This document shows positions 34,318 to 42,889 of a DNA stretch of 64,000 nucleotides, piece by piece (the stretch's first letter is position 1; each line of letters opens with the position of its first letter). The stretch lies in NCBI GenBank assembly GCA_947625205.1, contig CANQNN010000011.1:1-64000 (forward strand), in the 5' to 3' direction. The translations under genes and the position numbers were made by a program. Source of the DNA: an uncultured Lachnospiraceae bacterium (GTDB taxonomy: Bacteria > Bacillota > Clostridia > Lachnospirales > Lachnospiraceae). The notes under the pieces were generated by a model. That model made no database searches and was not told where the DNA came from. It worked only from the letters and a program-made list of their open reading frames with translations.

Positions 34318-35619
34318 ATGGAAAATGATCACTTGACCCTTCCAAAGGATTATATATGGAATACTGCCGCAGGACTCATCAATGCCGCCGAAGCTGTCGT
34401 GATGTCCATGGTCGTGACCAGAGTGACGGGACTGGCGGATGCCGGTCTGTTGACGGTCGCCTTTGCGGTCGGGAATCTGGCGATGACGATCGGCAAATTC
34501 GGTGTGCGCAATTATCAAGTGACAGACACCGAGAATCGCTTTACGACCGCCGTTTATTTCAAAGCAAGGGTCTTGACGGTACTGTTGATGATAGCTGTAG
34601 TGTGCGGATATTTGAGATATGCTGCGTGTCATCTCGGCTATGACCGCAGTAAAACCGTCATTGTTTTTGCGACATGCATGATCTATGCAGTGGAATCTTT
34701 GGAAGATGTAGTATGGGGTTACTATCAGCGCAAAGGCCGGTTATATATCGGTGCGCAGATGTTTTGCATACGCTGGGGCGGTATCCTGCTCGCTTTTCCG
34801 ATTGTGTTATATTTGAGTAAAGATTTGGCCTTTACTTTAACCTGTTGCCTTGGCATATGTATTGGGCTTTTCCTGATACTTTTGTGGCGGGTATTCAAAA
34901 AATATTCAAGCGATATTGTTTTGGATGTGTGGCGGTCAATGGTGATTAAGAAGGGCGATTGGATGCAGATTAGAAAACTGCTGCGGAGTGTCTTTCCGCT
35001 CTTTGCCATTTTGTTCCTTGGATTTTATGAGAACAATGCGCCTAAATATGCCATTGATGTCTGTCTGACCGCTGAGGAGCAGGCGTGTTACGGTTTTGTG
35101 GCAATGCCTGTGTTTGCTATTGAATTGCTGAATTCTTTTGTGTACCAGCCGACATTGGTTTTGATGGCGGTGGAATGGGAACGGAAAGATATACTCAAAT
35201 TCAGGAAACGAATCATCCGACAGCTTTTCATTATCGCAGGGATAGCGACCGTATGCATGATCGGTGCTTATCTGATAGGGATTCCGGCACTGTCGCTCTT
35301 ATATGATACGGATCTGTCCGGTTATAAAGATGAATTGATGCTCCTTCTTCTGACCAGCGCTTTTCTCGCAGTTTCCGGTTATCAAAGCGTTGTCCTGACG
35401 ATCATGCGGTGTCAGCGGTCTCTTCTGTGGCCGCAATGTGTTATTTCGTTGGCGGCGGCTGTCGGCATGAAAAGAGCTGTAAAACATTTTGGCACTATTG
35501 GAGCTGCCACTTGCTATTTGGTGTTAATGGTAGTATTATGTATATGCTATGGGATTATTTTGACAGTGTATATGAGAAAAGGTCAATACAAAAAAACTGC
35601 TAGTAGGATAAAAGAATGA
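34318..35619 (+). CDS. Wzx-like oligosaccharide flippase (MOP superfamily)
   Basis: The 433-residue protein has about twelve predicted transmembrane helices and the N-terminal IWNTAAGLINAAEAVVMSMV with VTGLADAGLLTVAFAVGNL typical of polysaccharide-transport MOP flippases. It should move a lipid-linked glycan across the membrane. It coexists with the ABC-type flippase at 12510, suggesting two export routes. AAGGA lies close before ATG 34318. The stop overlaps the start of the next membrane gene by 4 nt. Confidence 0.85.
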   Translation: MENDHLTLPKDYIWNTAAGLINAAEAVVMSMVVTRVTGLADAGLLTVAFAVGNLAMTIGKFGVRNYQVTDTENRFTTAVYFKARVLTVLLMIAVVCGYLRYAACHLGYDRSKTVIVFATCMIYAVESLEDVVWGYYQRKGRLYIGAQMFCIRWGGILLAFPIVLYLSKDLAFTLTCCLGICIGLFLILLWRVFKKYSSDIVLDVWRSMVIKKGDWMQIRKLLRSVFPLFAILFLGFYENNAPKYAIDVCLTAEEQACYGFVAMPVFAIELLNSFVYQPTLVLMAVEWERKDILKFRKRIIRQLFIIAGIATVCMIGAYLIGIPALSLLYDTDLSGYKDELMLLLLTSAFLAVSGYQSVVLTIMRCQRSLLWPQCVISLAAAVGMKRAVKHFGTIGAATCYLVLMVVLCICYGIILTVYMRKGQYKKTASRIKE

Positions 35620-37082
35620 AACGGTATTGGTATAGGAATTTATGCAGTGTATTCATCGTGTGTATGTTGACATTGTTCCTGTTTCATCTGCGCTATGATA
35701 TTCCGCTTTATGGGGATGATGTGGGCGGACTGACGATCAATGATCCAAACAATCATTATTTGGACGAAGTGGTGGCGCAGGGAGAATGTACATTGAATCT
35801 GGATCATTCTCTGAACGCTACATGGAATAGGGTAAAGTCTGCTTATTTTTTATGGGATGGACGCATTATCGCCAAGTTTGCGATGATACCTGTTTTGGCT
35901 TGCTTGTCGCTCCCTGACGGTATCAATTGGCTGTTGTATAGTATATATATCACTTCACTGCAGTTGTGTCTATTTGGAATTACTGTGTTCGTAGTTGCGG
36001 AGGGGGGGGGCAAGCACAAGATTCGGATTGGCAGACTTATGCCGCTGCTTTTATTGTTGATTGCCGTATTATTATTTTATAATCCAAGTTATTCTTATGC
36101 GTATATGACAAGGATATTGATGTGGACATTTACCAACATATATGTTATATCAGTCATTTTGTATCTCTGTCTGTATGCATTGCTCCGATATGTTATGGAA
36201 CACATGTGTGTTCCGCGCATCGGATCGATCATAAGCGTTAATATTCTAGGCTTTCTGGCGGGACTTTCCCATGAGGCATACGGAGTGATTTTCGGCATGG
36301 TACTTTTGGTGCAGTTAGCGCGGTTTATATTGCGGGATCATCCGACTAAGCTCTTGCGTTGGCTGTTCTTATATGCAGGATATCTGGTTGGTTTTGGGAT
36401 ATGTTTTTTTGCACCGGGTAATTTTCATCGTGCGAGTCAAAGCCATGAAGCAGCATTACAAACTATCCCATTGCTGGAGCGTATGACCAACAGCTTTTAT
36501 ATTCATATATATATCGCGTATAGATTGTGGATCGTACCTGTCGTTGCTGTGCCGATCTTGGTCATAGGAATCGCAGTATTGCTGAAAAAAAGGATTCTCA
36601 CATGGAAAGATATTTTCGGCGCAGTATGCAATAATCTGGAATGGCCGCTCGGTTTTGCCATGTCTGCGGTCACATGGGGGTTGGTTGCAAGAGTTGCCGT
36701 ATACGGTATGCTAGCAGCTAATGCGATGCTGATCATCGGCGTTATCAGAATCTTAGGAGAACTGTATTCTGCAACACAGCAGAATATTACGGCGCTTACG
36801 GGCAGATACGATCCGTATATTTGGAATGCGATGGCAGGATTGAGTGTGGCGGCAGTCCTAATCCTTGCGGGCATTAACTGGCAGCAGATCGCATCGGTGC
36901 ATCGGACAGCGGATATCTGGCGCACAAGTATCGCGCAGGCGCGGGCGAGTGGCGCAGCGGAGGTGGAAGTGCCACGGTATCCGGATGGCCTGAATTATAA
37001 GTTTTATGAAAGCACCATCAATGAGGGTTACGATAAGATATCGAGCAGAGTTGTATATCAAACCGCTATACGTGTAAACTGA
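35616..37082 (+). CDS. DUF6056-like polytopic membrane protein, with poly-G tract
   Basis: The 488-residue protein has roughly ten hydrophobic helices and a first loop DIPLYGDDVGGLTIND with paired acidic residues after the N-terminal helix, as in DUF6056 family members of glycan clusters, which resemble GT-C enzymes. It is coupled by a 4-nt overlap to the flippase gene. The nine-G tract at 36002-36010 encodes glycines in the cytoplasmic loop EGGGKHKIRIG. Slippage in either direction reaches a stop within about 30 codons. The likely role is membrane transfer of a polyprenyl-linked sugar, which is inference from topology and context. Confidence 0.7.
   Translation: MKRYWYRNLCSVFIVCMLTLFLFHLRYDIPLYGDDVGGLTINDPNNHYLDEVVAQGECTLNLDHSLNATWNRVKSAYFLWDGRIIAKFAMIPVLACLSLPDGINWLLYSIYITSLQLCLFGITVFVVAEGGGKHKIRIGRLMPLLLLLIAVLLFYNPSYSYAYMTRILMWTFTNIYVISVILYLCLYALLRYVMEHMCVPRIGSIISVNILGFLAGLSHEAYGVIFGMVLLVQLARFILRDHPTKLLRWLFLYAGYLVGFGICFFAPGNFHRASQSHEAALQTIPLLERMTNSFYIHIYIAYRLWIVPVVAVPILVIGIAVLLKKRILTWKDIFGAVCNNLEWPLGFAMSAVTWGLVARVAVYGMLAANAMLIIGVIRILGELYSATQQNITALTGRYDPYIWNAMAGLSVAAVLILAGINWQQIASVHRTADIWRTSIAQARASGAAEVEVPRYPDGLNYKFYESTINEGYDKISSRVVYQTAIRVN
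36002..36010 (+). repeat. Poly-G tract (9 G) inside the DUF6056-like gene, in frame
   Basis: Nine G within GAG GGG GGG GGC. Both one-base length changes give early stops. Confidence 0.85.
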
Positions 37083-37091
37083 TACGGTGAT

Positions 37092-37100
37092 GGGGGGGGG
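37092..37100 (+). repeat. Poly-G tract (9 G) at the translation start of a GT2 gene
   Basis: The tract begins as the G of an ATG at 37090-37092 and ends six bases before the TTG start at 37107. It sits where a Shine-Dalgarno should be; poly-G can pair with CCUCC by G-C and G-U pairs. With ten G the ATG at 37090 becomes in frame with the GT2 coding region. Confidence 0.8.
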
Positions 37101-37106
37101 ACAAAG

Positions 37107-38072
37107 TTGGCAGTTGATAGCAAGAAAAAAGTGTGTGTTACCGTGCCGTGTTATAATGAAGTCGGCAATGTTAAGCCGATGGCAGACACATTGACAAAGA
37201 TTATGCAGGAACTTCCGTACGATTATGAAATCCTTTTTACGGACAATTGTTCTACGGACGGTACGAAAGAGATATTGCGTTCACTGGCGGCGCAGGATAA
37301 ACATATCAAAGTATTGATGAACAACAGAAATTATGGAACGGATAGAAGAGCAAGTACAGGCTGCGGCAAATATGCGGAAGGAGATGTGTTCATAGCCATT
37401 GCCTGTGATTTTCAGGAGCCGCCTGAACTGATACCGGAATTTCTCAAATATTGGGAGCAGGGATACAAAGTGGTCTGCGGTCAAAAAACAAGTTCTAAGG
37501 AAAGCAGATTAAAATATGCATGCCGCTGCATATTCTACAAGCTGATCAATGAACTGTCGGACACGCCCCAGTATGAGAATATGTCCGGCATACTGTGTTT
37601 TGATAAAGAAGTTTATGAAGAATTAAAAAAATATGATTATGATGTTGATTTTAGGTTTATAGTGGCAGATGCTGGATATGAGGTCAAGCTGATTCAATAT
37701 CAACAGCAAAAGCGCCGGAGCGGTAAATCCAGTTATAATGTGTGGCGATATTTGACCTTTGCGATCACTTCTATGATAGCGACATCTACGGCACCGTTGA
37801 GGTTGATGACGGTTGCGGGATTTTTGATGTCAGTGATAAGTTTTGCGGCCGGGCTTGTTTACTTGATTGCCAAGTTGCTGTTTTGGTATCATTTTCAGGC
37901 CGGAATGGCGCCAATCCTTATAGGGATGTTTTTCATCGGATCCGTACAATTATTTTTTCTGGGAATCGTTGGAGAATATATCGGTGTGATTTTGCGGAGG
38001 GTAAGTAAAACTCCCGAGGCTATATTGAGTGAGAAACTTAATGTTGAGGAAATCCCGCCCGATGGCGAATAA
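37107..38072 (+). CDS. GT2 glycosyltransferase, DPM1/GtrB-like with two C-terminal membrane helices
   Basis: The protein has 321 residues when started at TTG 37107. The N-terminal GT-A domain shows VCVTVPCYNEVGNV and ILFTDNCSTDGT, then an IACDFQEPPE metal-binding region. Two hydrophobic helices near residues 230-290 anchor it. This architecture matches polyprenyl-phosphate glycosyltransferases (GtrB/ArnC type), which make undecaprenyl-phosphate sugars for GT-C enzymes such as the two membrane proteins upstream. No AGGAGG-like site is present; instead a nine-G tract occupies the site position. An ATG at 37090 would be in frame only if the tract had 10 (or 7) G, adding MGGGTK to the N-terminus. 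Initiation is therefore probably phase-variable. Confidence 0.85.
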   Translation: MAVDSKKKVCVTVPCYNEVGNVKPMADTLTKIMQELPYDYEILFTDNCSTDGTKEILRSLAAQDKHIKVLMNNRNYGTDRRASTGCGKYAEGDVFIAIACDFQEPPELIPEFLKYWEQGYKVVCGQKTSSKESRLKYACRCIFYKLINELSDTPQYENMSGILCFDKEVYEELKKYDYDVDFRFIVADAGYEVKLIQYQQQKRRSGKSSYNVWRYLTFAITSMIATSTAPLRLMTVAGFLMSVISFAAGLVYLIAKLLFWYHFQAGMAPILIGMFFIGSVQLFFLGIVGEYIGVILRRVSKTPEAILSEKLNVEEIPPDGE

Positions 38073-38096
38073 AAGCTGCCAAAGGAGACTATAGTA

Positions 38097-38876
38097 ATGA
38101 AACAAGTTTGTGTAATCTCGGATAACGAAGCTCTTTATCAGGCATTCAGAAAGATTATAGAAAAACAAGTTTTGACAAGTAAATATAAGTTTGCCTTTTT
38201 TACTTCAGAAAAGGAGATAAAAGATATCCCGCCCCGTTGGAATGATGAACTGGCTGTCATCAATCTAAAGGAAGAAAGCGATTTGTTTTTGCGGCAATAC
38301 GATCTGTTCATATCGCTGCACAGCAAACAGATTTTTCCTGCGGATATGGTGCAAAGATACCGATGTATTAATATACATCCGGGTTATAATCCGTACAACC
38401 GCGGGTGGTATCCACAGGTATTCAGTATCATCAATAAGAAACCTGTAGGAGTTACGATCCATGAGATGGATACACAGATGGATCATGGTCCGATTATTTA
38501 TAGAGAACGCATCGAGATAGAAGCGGCTGATACTTCCGGCAGCGTGTATCAGAAAATATATAAAAAGGAATGTGAATTGCTTGCGCTCCATTTAGAAGAA
38601 TTGATTGAGGGAAATTATAGAAAAAGCATGCCGGAAGCAGAGGGCAACATCAACTACAAGCAGGATTTTAAACAGCTCTGTTTGATCGATATGGATAAAG
38701 CAGCAACTTATAGAGAGGTGATAGATTTTTTGCGGGCGATGACTTTTGACGGCTATTACAATGCATATTTTATAGACGAACACGGTGATAAGATATATGT
38801 CAAACTGGATATGGACAAGCAGACGATGACCGCGGATTCTCCGAGGGGGGGGGAGATAACAAACGTAAGGGTTTAA
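38097..38876 (+). CDS. Amino-sugar N-formyltransferase (FdtF/QdtF/VioF-like), poly-G tract near 3' end
   Basis: The 259-residue protein has a formyltransferase core with INIHPGYNPYNRGWYPQVF (Asn and His of the catalytic triad, about residues 90-108) and MDTQMDHGPII (catalytic Asp). The NRGWYPQ segment is characteristic of dTDP-4-amino-4,6-dideoxyhexose formyltransferases, which use N10-formyl-THF. The DegT aminotransferase at 51573 could supply the amino sugar. The nine-G tract at 38845-38853 lies eight codons before the stop. Eight G ends the protein at once (RGGR-stop). Ten G extends it about 35 residues to a TGA that overlaps the ATG of the next gene. Confidence 0.85.
   Translation: MKQVCVISDNEALYQAFRKIIEKQVLTSKYKFAFFTSEKEIKDIPPRWNDELAVINLKEESDLFLRQYDLFISLHSKQIFPADMVQRYRCINIHPGYNPYNRGWYPQVFSIINKKPVGVTIHEMDTQMDHGPIIYRERIEIEAADTSGSVYQKIYKKECELLALHLEELIEGNYRKSMPEAEGNINYKQDFKQLCLIDMDKAATYREVIDFLRAMTFDGYYNAYFIDEHGDKIYVKLDMDKQTMTADSPRGGEITNVRV
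38845..38853 (+). repeat. Poly-G tract (9 G) near the 3' end of the formyltransferase gene, in frame
   Basis: At 9 G the protein ends at 38876. At 10 G reading continues to a TGA at 38954-38956, overlapping the WbqC start codon (ATGA), which would couple the two genes. Confidence 0.8.
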
Positions 38877-38952
38877 CAGCGGGAAATATCGTATTCTTGC
38901 ATATGGCCGGACTGTATGGTGACAGCCTGAGAAAATCAGGAGGAAGTTGCCT

Positions 38953-39663
38953 ATGAAGACGGCAATTATGCAGCCATATTTCCTCCCGTATATAGGCTAT
39001 TGGCAGTTGATTCATGCAGTGGATCAGTTCGTATTGTTAGATGATGTGAATTACATTACAAGAGGTTATATTAACCGTAACAGCATATTGGTCAACGGAC
39101 AGGAGCATCGCTTTACGATTCCGGTTCAGAAAGCTTCACAGAACAGATTGATCAAAGATACGGCGTTTGCATTTGACAGGGTAGAGAAAGACAGATTCCT
39201 GCGCATGATAGAAGATGCTTATAAAAAAGCGCCTCAATACCATGATGTAATGCCGCTGATCAGACAGATTGTTAATTGTGAACAGCAAGATGTCACGCAA
39301 TACGTATACAACAGCCTGACTGTGATCATGAATTATCTTGATATACAGACGGAACTTTATATTTCATCGGAGATCCCTAAAGATAACGATCTCCACGGGC
39401 AGGACAGAATCATTGAAATATGCCGGCAACTGCAAACTGATGTGTATGTTAATCCGTGCGGCGGCAGGAAATTGTATATGCCGGCTGCGTTTGAGAGAAA
39501 TAATATGAAATTATATTTTCTGGATACGCGGGGCGACAGCATCAGTTACAGTCAGGGTCGGCCGGAATTTCAAAGGAATTTATCGATCATTGATGTACTG
39601 TTCCGCAATAATGTGGATACGATCAAGATCTTTCTGGATGAATATGATTTGCACAGCGATTAA
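38953..39663 (+). CDS. WbqC family protein
   Basis: The 236-residue protein starts at ATG 38953 with AGGAGGAAG about seven bases upstream. It opens KTAIMQPYFLPYIGYWQLI and continues FVLLDDVNYITRGYINRN, the unmistakable start of the WbqC-like family found in O-antigen and glycan loci. The family is thought to take part in amino-sugar biosynthesis or modification, but the exact reaction is not established to my knowledge. It has no membrane segments. It sits between an N-formyltransferase and a methyltransferase, in a block of tailoring genes. Confidence 0.88.
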   Translation: MKTAIMQPYFLPYIGYWQLIHAVDQFVLLDDVNYITRGYINRNSILVNGQEHRFTIPVQKASQNRLIKDTAFAFDRVEKDRFLRMIEDAYKKAPQYHDVMPLIRQIVNCEQQDVTQYVYNSLTVIMNYLDIQTELYISSEIPKDNDLHGQDRIIEICRQLQTDVYVNPCGGRKLYMPAAFERNNMKLYFLDTRGDSISYSQGRPEFQRNLSIIDVLFRNNVDTIKIFLDEYDLHSD

Positions 39664-39680
39664 TCGGGAGGAATGATAAG

Positions 39681-40334
39681 ATGTCATATATAGATATTGT
39701 AGAGCATTATGAAGACTGTTTTAGAAAGTACGGCGATAATAATAAAGGTGTTGACTGGCCCAAAGAAGCGGATGCACAGACACGATACAAGGTAATGTTA
39801 GATATAGCTCGATTTGATCCGTATAGGAAGAAGGAAAAGTATTCCCTGTTGGATTTCGGGTGCGGTCTCGGACATTTAGACCAGTATATCTTGGATCATC
39901 GGATGAATATTGATTATGCCGGACTTGATGCCTCTGAGACCTTCGTGAATCAATGCAGACAAAAGTTTCCGGGCGTTCCGTTTTTTCATTGTGATCTAAT
40001 GAATGAAGAAGCCGAAACCTCGCTTCCTCAATATGATTATATTGTCATGAACGGGGTTTTTACGGAAAAATTAGCATGGGGCTATGACGAAATGCTCGAT
40101 TACTTTCAAAAATTGGTAACTAAAGTATATGAAAAATGTAATTATGGGATTGCTTTTAATGTTATGTCGAAGGATGTGGACTGGGAGAGGGATGATTTGT
40201 TTCATCTGCCTTTAAATGTGCTCAGCCGTTTCCTTACCCAAAATATAACGCGTGATTTTATCATCAGAAATGATTATGGATTGTATGAATACACGGCATA
40301 TGTGTATAAGCGCGGAAAGGAAGAAGCGGAATGA
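39681..40334 (+). CDS. Class I SAM-dependent methyltransferase
   Basis: The 217-residue protein has motif I LLDFGCGLGHLDQYIL near residue 55 and acidic motif YAGLDASE, typical of class I methyltransferases. The final third carries an FVN-MSKDVDW-like segment without further family clue. The stop overlaps the following formyltransferase gene by 4 nt (ATGA). Unlike the methyltransferase at 4105 and the three FkbM genes, this one has no poly-G tract. Substrate probably a sugar of the cluster. Confidence 0.8.
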   Translation: MSYIDIVEHYEDCFRKYGDNNKGVDWPKEADAQTRYKVMLDIARFDPYRKKEKYSLLDFGCGLGHLDQYILDHRMNIDYAGLDASETFVNQCRQKFPGVPFFHCDLMNEEAETSLPQYDYIVMNGVFTEKLAWGYDEMLDYFQKLVTKVYEKCNYGIAFNVMSKDVDWERDDLFHLPLNVLSRFLTQNITRDFIIRNDYGLYEYTAYVYKRGKEEAE

Positions 40335-40990
40335 GGTTTGCGTTTTATATGTCGGGCAAAGGCGGCCGGCTGCGCAAATTTCTTGCGCAGGCTACCGAAG
40401 AAGAAAAAAGGCAGATTGCATTGGTGGTTTCGGATAACGTTTTGCCTGATGAGACGGAGGAGATCATACAGCGCAGCGGGATCAGACACTGCACTTTTGA
40501 TTATAAAGAACTTACAGGCAGCAGCAATAAAGAAAAGAACATGGAATTATCCAACCTGATGCTTGAAAGCTTTGAAAGCGGCAAGATTGATTACTGTTTT
40601 TGCTTTGGCTGTCATATTTTGACAGGTGACTTGATTGAAAAGTACCGCCATAGAATGCTTAATTTTCATTCTTCTCTGCTTCCGATGTTTCCGGGGGTGA
40701 ACGCGATAGATAAGGCTGTTGAGTCAGGAACGGTATTTTTGCTTGGGAACACAGTTCATTTTATTGATGAGACGGTAGACGGAGGACCGATCATCATGCA
40801 GAGTGTGATACCTGTGCGAGCTTTTGAGGAGAGTGGCGGAGATTATGACGTAGTTTTGGATCTTCAGATAGAAATGATACAAAAGCTCATGGCACTTCTA
40901 AATGAAGACAGAATAGTCGTGGAAGAACGGAAAGTTAGGATTATCGGGGCAGATTATCAAAAGGGATATGTTTTCCCCGGCATAAACTAG
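40331..40990 (+). CDS. PurN-like formyltransferase family protein (second formyltransferase)
   Basis: The 219-residue protein has the glycinamide-formyltransferase-like fold: RFAFYMSGKGGRLRKFL at the N-terminus, FCFGCHILTGDLI, then MLNFHSSLLPMFPG (Asn/His catalytic pair) and FIDETVDGGPIIMQ (the Asp position is in this segment). It differs from the FdtF-like enzyme at 38097, lacking the NRGWYPQ segment. In this locus it should formylate an amino sugar rather than a purine intermediate. It overlaps the upstream methyltransferase by 4 nt, and a 32-base gap precedes the ThDP enzyme. Confidence 0.78.
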   Translation: MRFAFYMSGKGGRLRKFLAQATEEEKRQIALVVSDNVLPDETEEIIQRSGIRHCTFDYKELTGSSNKEKNMELSNLMLESFESGKIDYCFCFGCHILTGDLIEKYRHRMLNFHSSLLPMFPGVNAIDKAVESGTVFLLGNTVHFIDETVDGGPIIMQSVIPVRAFEESGGDYDVVLDLQIEMIQKLMALLNEDRIVVEERKVRIIGADYQKGYVFPGIN

Positions 40991-41022
40991 AAAAAGATAT
41001 TATGTAAGAGAATGTTGGGCGT

Positions 41023-42837
41023 ATGAAACTATCAGACTATGTCATTTATTATTTGGAACAACTGAATATCAAACACATGTTTATGCTTCCCGGTGGGGGT
41101 GCGATGCACTTGAATGATTCACTGGGCAATAGTAAGAAAATCGAGTATGTGACCTGTCTGCATGAACAGGCATGCGCTATTGCAGCGGAGGCCTATGCCC
41201 GTGTGACGAATCAGCCGGGTCTTTTGATGGTGACAACAGGACCGGGCGGGACGAACGCCATTACGGGAGTGGCAGCGGCTTACGTAGAATCTACGCCCAT
41301 GATCGTGATTTCCGGGCAGGTTAAGCTGGCAGATCAGATACGCGGTCAGGGCATACGTCAGCAGGGTATGCAAGAATTGGATATCGTCTCTATTGTAAAA
41401 CCTATCACAAAGTATGCTGTCATGGTGACAGAAGCCAGACAGATCAGGTATCATTTGGACAAGGCGGTATATGAAGCCGTCTCCGGACGCAAAGGCCCGG
41501 TATGGCTGGATATTCCGTTAGATATTCAGGCTATGGATATCGATCCGGATGAGTTGGCCGGCTGGGAACCTGACAAGATAAGCGCCATAGATGCTCAGGC
41601 ACAGCGGGAACGCTTGGAGAAGCAGGTGTTGGAGGTCATAGAGTGCTTCAATCAGGCTGAGAGGCCGGTGATTTTGGTCGGCAATGGGATACGGCTCGCG
41701 GAGGCACAGGACATATTTAGGCGATTGGTGGACGTACTGGGTATTCCGGTGCTGACGACATGGAACGGTATTGACCTGATAGAAGAGACGCATCCGCTTT
41801 TCTTCGGAAGGCCGGGCGGAATGGGACAACGCTATGCTAATTTTATCCAGCAGAATTCCGATTTTTATCTCTCTGTCGGCGCACGCCTGAATTTGCTGCA
41901 GACAGGGTATAATTTTGACGGCTTTGCGAGAAAAGCCGTCAGGGTCATGGTGGATATTGATGAAAACGAACTGCACAAGACCAATGTCAGACCGCACATT
42001 CCGATATGTGCCGATGCAGGAGAATTTATGGAATTGCTGCTGGCGCACAAAGACAGGATCCAAAATAAGGATCATACTAAATGGATTGCGTATGCCCGAA
42101 AGATGAAACAAAAATATCCGATCGTACAAAAAGCGCATTGGCAGCAGGAGAGGTTAGTCAATACCTATGCGCTGTTAGATACCATAACGGAACAGATGCA
42201 GCCGGATGATATTTATGTTTCCGGGAGTTCGGGCACTTGTATCGATGTGTCTATGCAGGTGTTCCGCGTCAAGAAGGGGCAGCGGGTTTTTTCGACGAAA
42301 GGGCTGGCGTCCATGGGTTTTGGCGTACCGGCTACCATCGGCGCATGTTTGGCGGGCAACGGGCGGCGGACGGTCTGCGTTTGTGGCGATGGTGGATTTC
42401 AGATGAATATACAGGAGCTGGAGACGATACGGCGGTTGAATCTGCCCATCAAGATATTTGTATTGAATAATCAGGGGTATGCGCAGATATATGCCACGCA
42501 GACCAATATTTTCGGCGGACATTATGTGGCATGCAATGAAGAGTCGCACCTGACATTGTCGCCGATCTCCGATGTGGCGGCGGCATACCGTCTCAAGACC
42601 GTCAGGATAAACGGCAATGAAGACTTACAGGATAAAGTGAAGACGGCATTGGAGTATCCGGGCCCTGTAATCTGCGAAGTAATCGTGCCTATTGAATTGA
42701 GCGCCTTGCCGAAGCAGGTGTCCTATAAGAGATCAGACGGGCAGATGGAATCTCTTCCGTTGGAATATATGAATCCTATGCTGCCTGAGGAAGAGTTGCG
42801 TGAAAATATGTTGATTCCGGTGTATGAGCGGCAATGA
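41023..42837 (+). CDS. Thiamine-diphosphate-dependent enzyme, acetolactate-synthase-like
   Basis: The protein has 604 residues in three domains. The N-terminal PYR domain has HEQACAIAAEAYARVT carrying the catalytic Glu. The middle domain follows with GNGIRLAEAQDIF. The C-terminal PP domain has GDGGFQMN with NNQGY, the GDG-NN metal/ThDP motif. Members of this family make carboligations or decarboxylations of pyruvate-type substrates. In surface-sugar loci, YerE-type enzymes attach a two-carbon unit to CDP-3,6-dideoxy-4-ketohexose. RfbF, RfbG and RfbH, which make that substrate, are encoded at 55-60 kb, so a branched-chain sugar role is a reasonable inference. A relocated amino-acid-type ALS is the alternative. 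Confidence 0.82.
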   Translation: MKLSDYVIYYLEQLNIKHMFMLPGGGAMHLNDSLGNSKKIEYVTCLHEQACAIAAEAYARVTNQPGLLMVTTGPGGTNAITGVAAAYVESTPMIVISGQVKLADQIRGQGIRQQGMQELDIVSIVKPITKYAVMVTEARQIRYHLDKAVYEAVSGRKGPVWLDIPLDIQAMDIDPDELAGWEPDKISAIDAQAQRERLEKQVLEVIECFNQAERPVILVGNGIRLAEAQDIFRRLVDVLGIPVLTTWNGIDLIEETHPLFFGRPGGMGQRYANFIQQNSDFYLSVGARLNLLQTGYNFDGFARKAVRVMVDIDENELHKTNVRPHIPICADAGEFMELLLAHKDRIQNKDHTKWIAYARKMKQKYPIVQKAHWQQERLVNTYALLDTITEQMQPDDIYVSGSSGTCIDVSMQVFRVKKGQRVFSTKGLASMGFGVPATIGACLAGNGRRTVCVCGDGGFQMNIQELETIRRLNLPIKIFVLNNQGYAQIYATQTNIFGGHYVACNEESHLTLSPISDVAAAYRLKTVRINGNEDLQDKVKTALEYPGPVICEVIVPIELSALPKQVSYKRSDGQMESLPLEYMNPMLPEEELRENMLIPVYERQ

Positions 42838-42889
42838 GACACCATTGCGGTTCTGCGTATCGGGGGAAACAGTGTTGGGAGGAGTGGCA

